DNA of 64,000 nt from JACVRX01 sp963819885. Lineage in GTDB: Bacteria > Actinomycetota > Actinomycetes > Jiangellales > Jiangellaceae. The position numbers and the translations under genes are program-made. Below are positions 62,537 through 64,000 of this stretch, piece after piece. The notes under the pieces are model-generated. The model was not told the origin of the DNA. It saw only the letters and a list, made by a program, of their open reading frames with translations, and searched no databases. The stretch is from assembly GCA_963819885.1 (NCBI GenBank), contig CAWFXV010000024.1, positions 1 to 64,000 on the forward strand. The letters run 5' to 3'. Positions within the stretch are counted from its first letter, which is position 1. Each line of letters opens with the position of its first letter.

Positions 62537-63907
62537 TCACGCCTCACCCCGGATGATCTTTCGTACCTTGACATGGCGTTCGGCGTAGTCCTGCTCTGCG
62601 CCACGCATGCCGGGCCGGTAATAGGTCTTGTCGGCAACCGAGTCCGGTGCGTACTGCTGCTCGACGACACCGCGTGGGTCGTCGTGCGCGTAGGTGTACG
62701 ACGACCCGTGACCGAGCTGCTGGGCGCCGCTGTAGTGCGCGTCACGCAGCTGAGGCGGAACCGGCCCGACCAGCCCTGCCCGCACGTCACCAAGCGCGGC
62801 GCCGATGGCCATCACGACGCTGTTGGACTTCGGCGCGAGCGCCAGGGCGATGACCGCATGCGCCAGGGTGATGCTCGCCTCCGGCCACCCGACGATCTGG
62901 ACAGCTTGCGCAGCCGCAACGGCGGTCTGCAGCGCTTCTGGGTCGGCCAGGCCGATGTCTTCGCTGGCCAAGATCACCAATCTCCTGGCCAGGAAGCGTG
63001 GGTCCTCCCCCGCCTCGGCCATCCGGGCCAGGTAGTGCAGAGCAGCATCGACGTCGCTACCCCTGATGGACTTGATGAGCGCGCTGGTGACGTCGTAGTG
63101 CTGGTCACCGGCGCGGTCGTAGCGCACCGCGGCACGGTCGACGGCCTTCTCTGCCGTGGGCAGGTCGATCACGCCGGTGTTGTCGGCGATTGCTCCGGCA
63201 GCGGATTCGAGGTAAGTCAACGCTCGGCGCGCATCGCCGCCAGAGAGCCGGACGAAGTGCTCCCGGGCGTCGGTGGCCAGGGTCACCTCGCCGGACAGCC
63301 CCCGTTCATCGGCCAACGCTCGGTCGATGACCACCCCGACCTGAGCGTCGCTCAGCGGCTGGAGGGTCAGTAGGAGCGAGCGGGACAGCAGTGGGCTGAT
63401 CAGGGCGAAGAACGGGTTCTCGGTCGTCGCGGCCACCAGTGACACCCACCGGTTCTCGACCCCGGGCAGCAGGGCATCCTGCTGGGTCTTGGAGAACCGG
63501 TGCACCTCGTCGACAAAGAGAACGGTGCCGGTACCCCGGCGGACGAGATCCTTCCGTGCCTGGTCGATCACCGCGCGGACGTCCTTCACCCCCGCGGTTA
63601 CTGCCGAGAGCTCGACGAAGTTGCGCTGGGTGGCCCGGCTCAGGACGTAGGCGATGGTGGTCTTGCCGGTGCCCGGCGGCCCCCACAACACCAATGCCAT
63701 CGGCTGGTCCTGCTCGACCAGCTGTCGAAGGGGAGACCCCTCGACGAGTAGCTGCTCCTGGCCGACGATCTCCTCGAGGGTCCGTGGCCGCATCCGAACC
63801 GCGAGCGGAGCGCCCTCGTAGTCGGCGTCGGCGCCGGCGAGCGCCCCTGGCGGGGTCGCCGGGCGGCCACTCACCTCGAACAGCGCGCCGTCGTCGCTCA
63901 CGCTCAC
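62537..63907 (-). CDS. rarA: replication-associated recombination protein A
   Basis: 456 residues. PLAVRMRPRTLEEIVGQEQLLVEGSPLRQLVEQ, Walker A LWGPPGTGKTT (~75), Walker B VLFVDEVHRFSKTQQDALLPGVE, sensor LVAATTENPFFALISPLLSRS, and the MgsA/RarA C-terminal tetramerisation domain (YDVTSALIKSIRGSDVDAALHYLARM ... RRLVILASEDIGLADP). AAA+ ATPase acting at stalled forks. Upstream of DUF948-alaS as in other actinobacteria. Confidence 0.97.
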   Translation of the reverse strand: MSVSDDGALFEVSGRPATPPGALAGADADYEGAPLAVRMRPRTLEEIVGQEQLLVEGSPLRQLVEQDQPMALVLWGPPGTGKTTIAYVLSRATQRNFVELSAVTAGVKDVRAVIDQARKDLVRRGTGTVLFVDEVHRFSKTQQDALLPGVENRWVSLVAATTENPFFALISPLLSRSLLLTLQPLSDAQVGVVIDRALADERGLSGEVTLATDAREHFVRLSGGDARRALTYLESAAGAIADNTGVIDLPTAEKAVDRAAVRYDRAGDQHYDVTSALIKSIRGSDVDAALHYLARMAEAGEDPRFLARRLVILASEDIGLADPEALQTAVAAAQAVQIVGWPEASITLAHAVIALALAPKSNSVVMAIGAALGDVRAGLVGPVPPQLRDAHYSGAQQLGHGSSYTYAHDDPRGVVEQQYAPDSVADKTYYRPGMRGAEQDYAERHVKVRKIIRGEA

Positions 63908-63936
63908 CGAGGCTAGCTTGAGCAGGCACGGCCGCT

Positions 63937-64000
63937 TCAGACCGGCCGGTCCTCTGTCTGCTGCGGGGCGGGCACCGAGTCGACGCCGGCTTCCTTTCGC
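63937..64000 (-). CDS. C-terminal end of an unidentified gene (cut by the window edge)
   Basis: An open minus-strand frame enters from the right edge and ends at TGA 63937-63939 with the residues RKEAGVDSVPAPQQTEDRPV, a charged/Pro-rich tail. It lies 29 bases before rarA in the same direction. Too short to identify; it may also be non-coding. Confidence 0.3.
   Translation of the reverse strand, partial: RKEAGVDSVPAPQQTEDRPV

Overview
The window is high-GC chromosomal DNA from an actinobacterium (Actinomycetota). This is inferred from GC- and GTG-rich coding, many 4-base ATGA/GTGA gene overlaps, an actinobacterial-type integration host factor (mihF), a helicase-less PriA, InhA-type FabI with FabG, dodecin, and the domain families DUF3099, DUF6167, DUF6328 and DUF948. 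The order rarA-DUF948-DUF6167-alaS-ruvX-mltG-prepilin peptidase-aroC-aroK-aroB-pepQ-efp-nusB ... pyrR-pyrB-pyrC-carA-carB-pyrD-pyrF-mihF-gmk-rpoZ-coaBC-metK-priA, read on the minus strand from 63.9 kb down to 30.9 kb, is the block known from Streptomyces and relatives. The genus cannot be fixed from this sequence alone.

Layout. 0-1.4 kb: a DUF417 membrane protein and a frameshifted small membrane protein. 1.42-4.57 kb: a decayed integrated element bounded by 26-bp direct repeats; the right copy is the 3' end of an intact tRNA-Leu(GAG) gene. It carries a broken tyrosine integrase, a DUF3592 protein, a small gene with a LexA-like box at its start, and a Gly-rich zinc-ribbon-like protein. 4.8-30.8 kb: mixed housekeeping and accessory genes, namely a Nudix-NYN fusion, Ku, a TrmH methyltransferase, TauE, SPFH/NfeD, ABC proteins, SerB, SixA, FabG-FabI, dodecin, MoaA, SURF1, GH15 glucanase/trehalase, a sirtuin, an ABC exporter, an ABC-F protein, a zinc metallopeptidase, the biotin ECF transporter bioYMN and a CPA2 antiporter. 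30.9-46.7 kb: priA, metK, coaBC, rpoZ, gmk, mihF and the pyrimidine operon. Its eight genes are chained by seven consecutive 4-base overlaps, and a PyrR-binding hairpin lies next to the pyrR ribosome binding site. 46.8-51.6 kb: an accessory island where Streptomyces has bldD. It holds a divergent (frameshifted) lipoprotein, an ECF sigma factor, its likely anti-sigma factor, a lipoprotein sharing the anti-sigma sensor-like domain, an alpha/beta-hydrolase lipoprotein lacking its nucleophile, and a CopG/PIN toxin-antitoxin pair. 51.7-64 kb: nusB, efp, pepQ, shikimate genes, prepilin peptidase, mltG, ruvX, alaS and rarA.

Most notable points: (i) the ECF-sigma/anti-sigma/lipoprotein/pseudo-hydrolase cluster, which looks like a cell-envelope signalling module; (ii) a single-base insertion in carA that removes the catalytic His-Glu of the glutaminase subunit, and is either a real lesion or a sequence error; (iii) gmk whose only start that keeps the P-loop is CTG; (iv) the tRNA-Leu element with an SOS-boxed small gene; (v) repeat families in non-coding DNA at 14.3-14.7, 21.7 and 53.9 kb. 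Four genes (the 0.7-kb gene, integrase, carA, lipoprotein at 46.9 kb) need a one-base frameshift to read through, so local base-call accuracy should be kept in mind.
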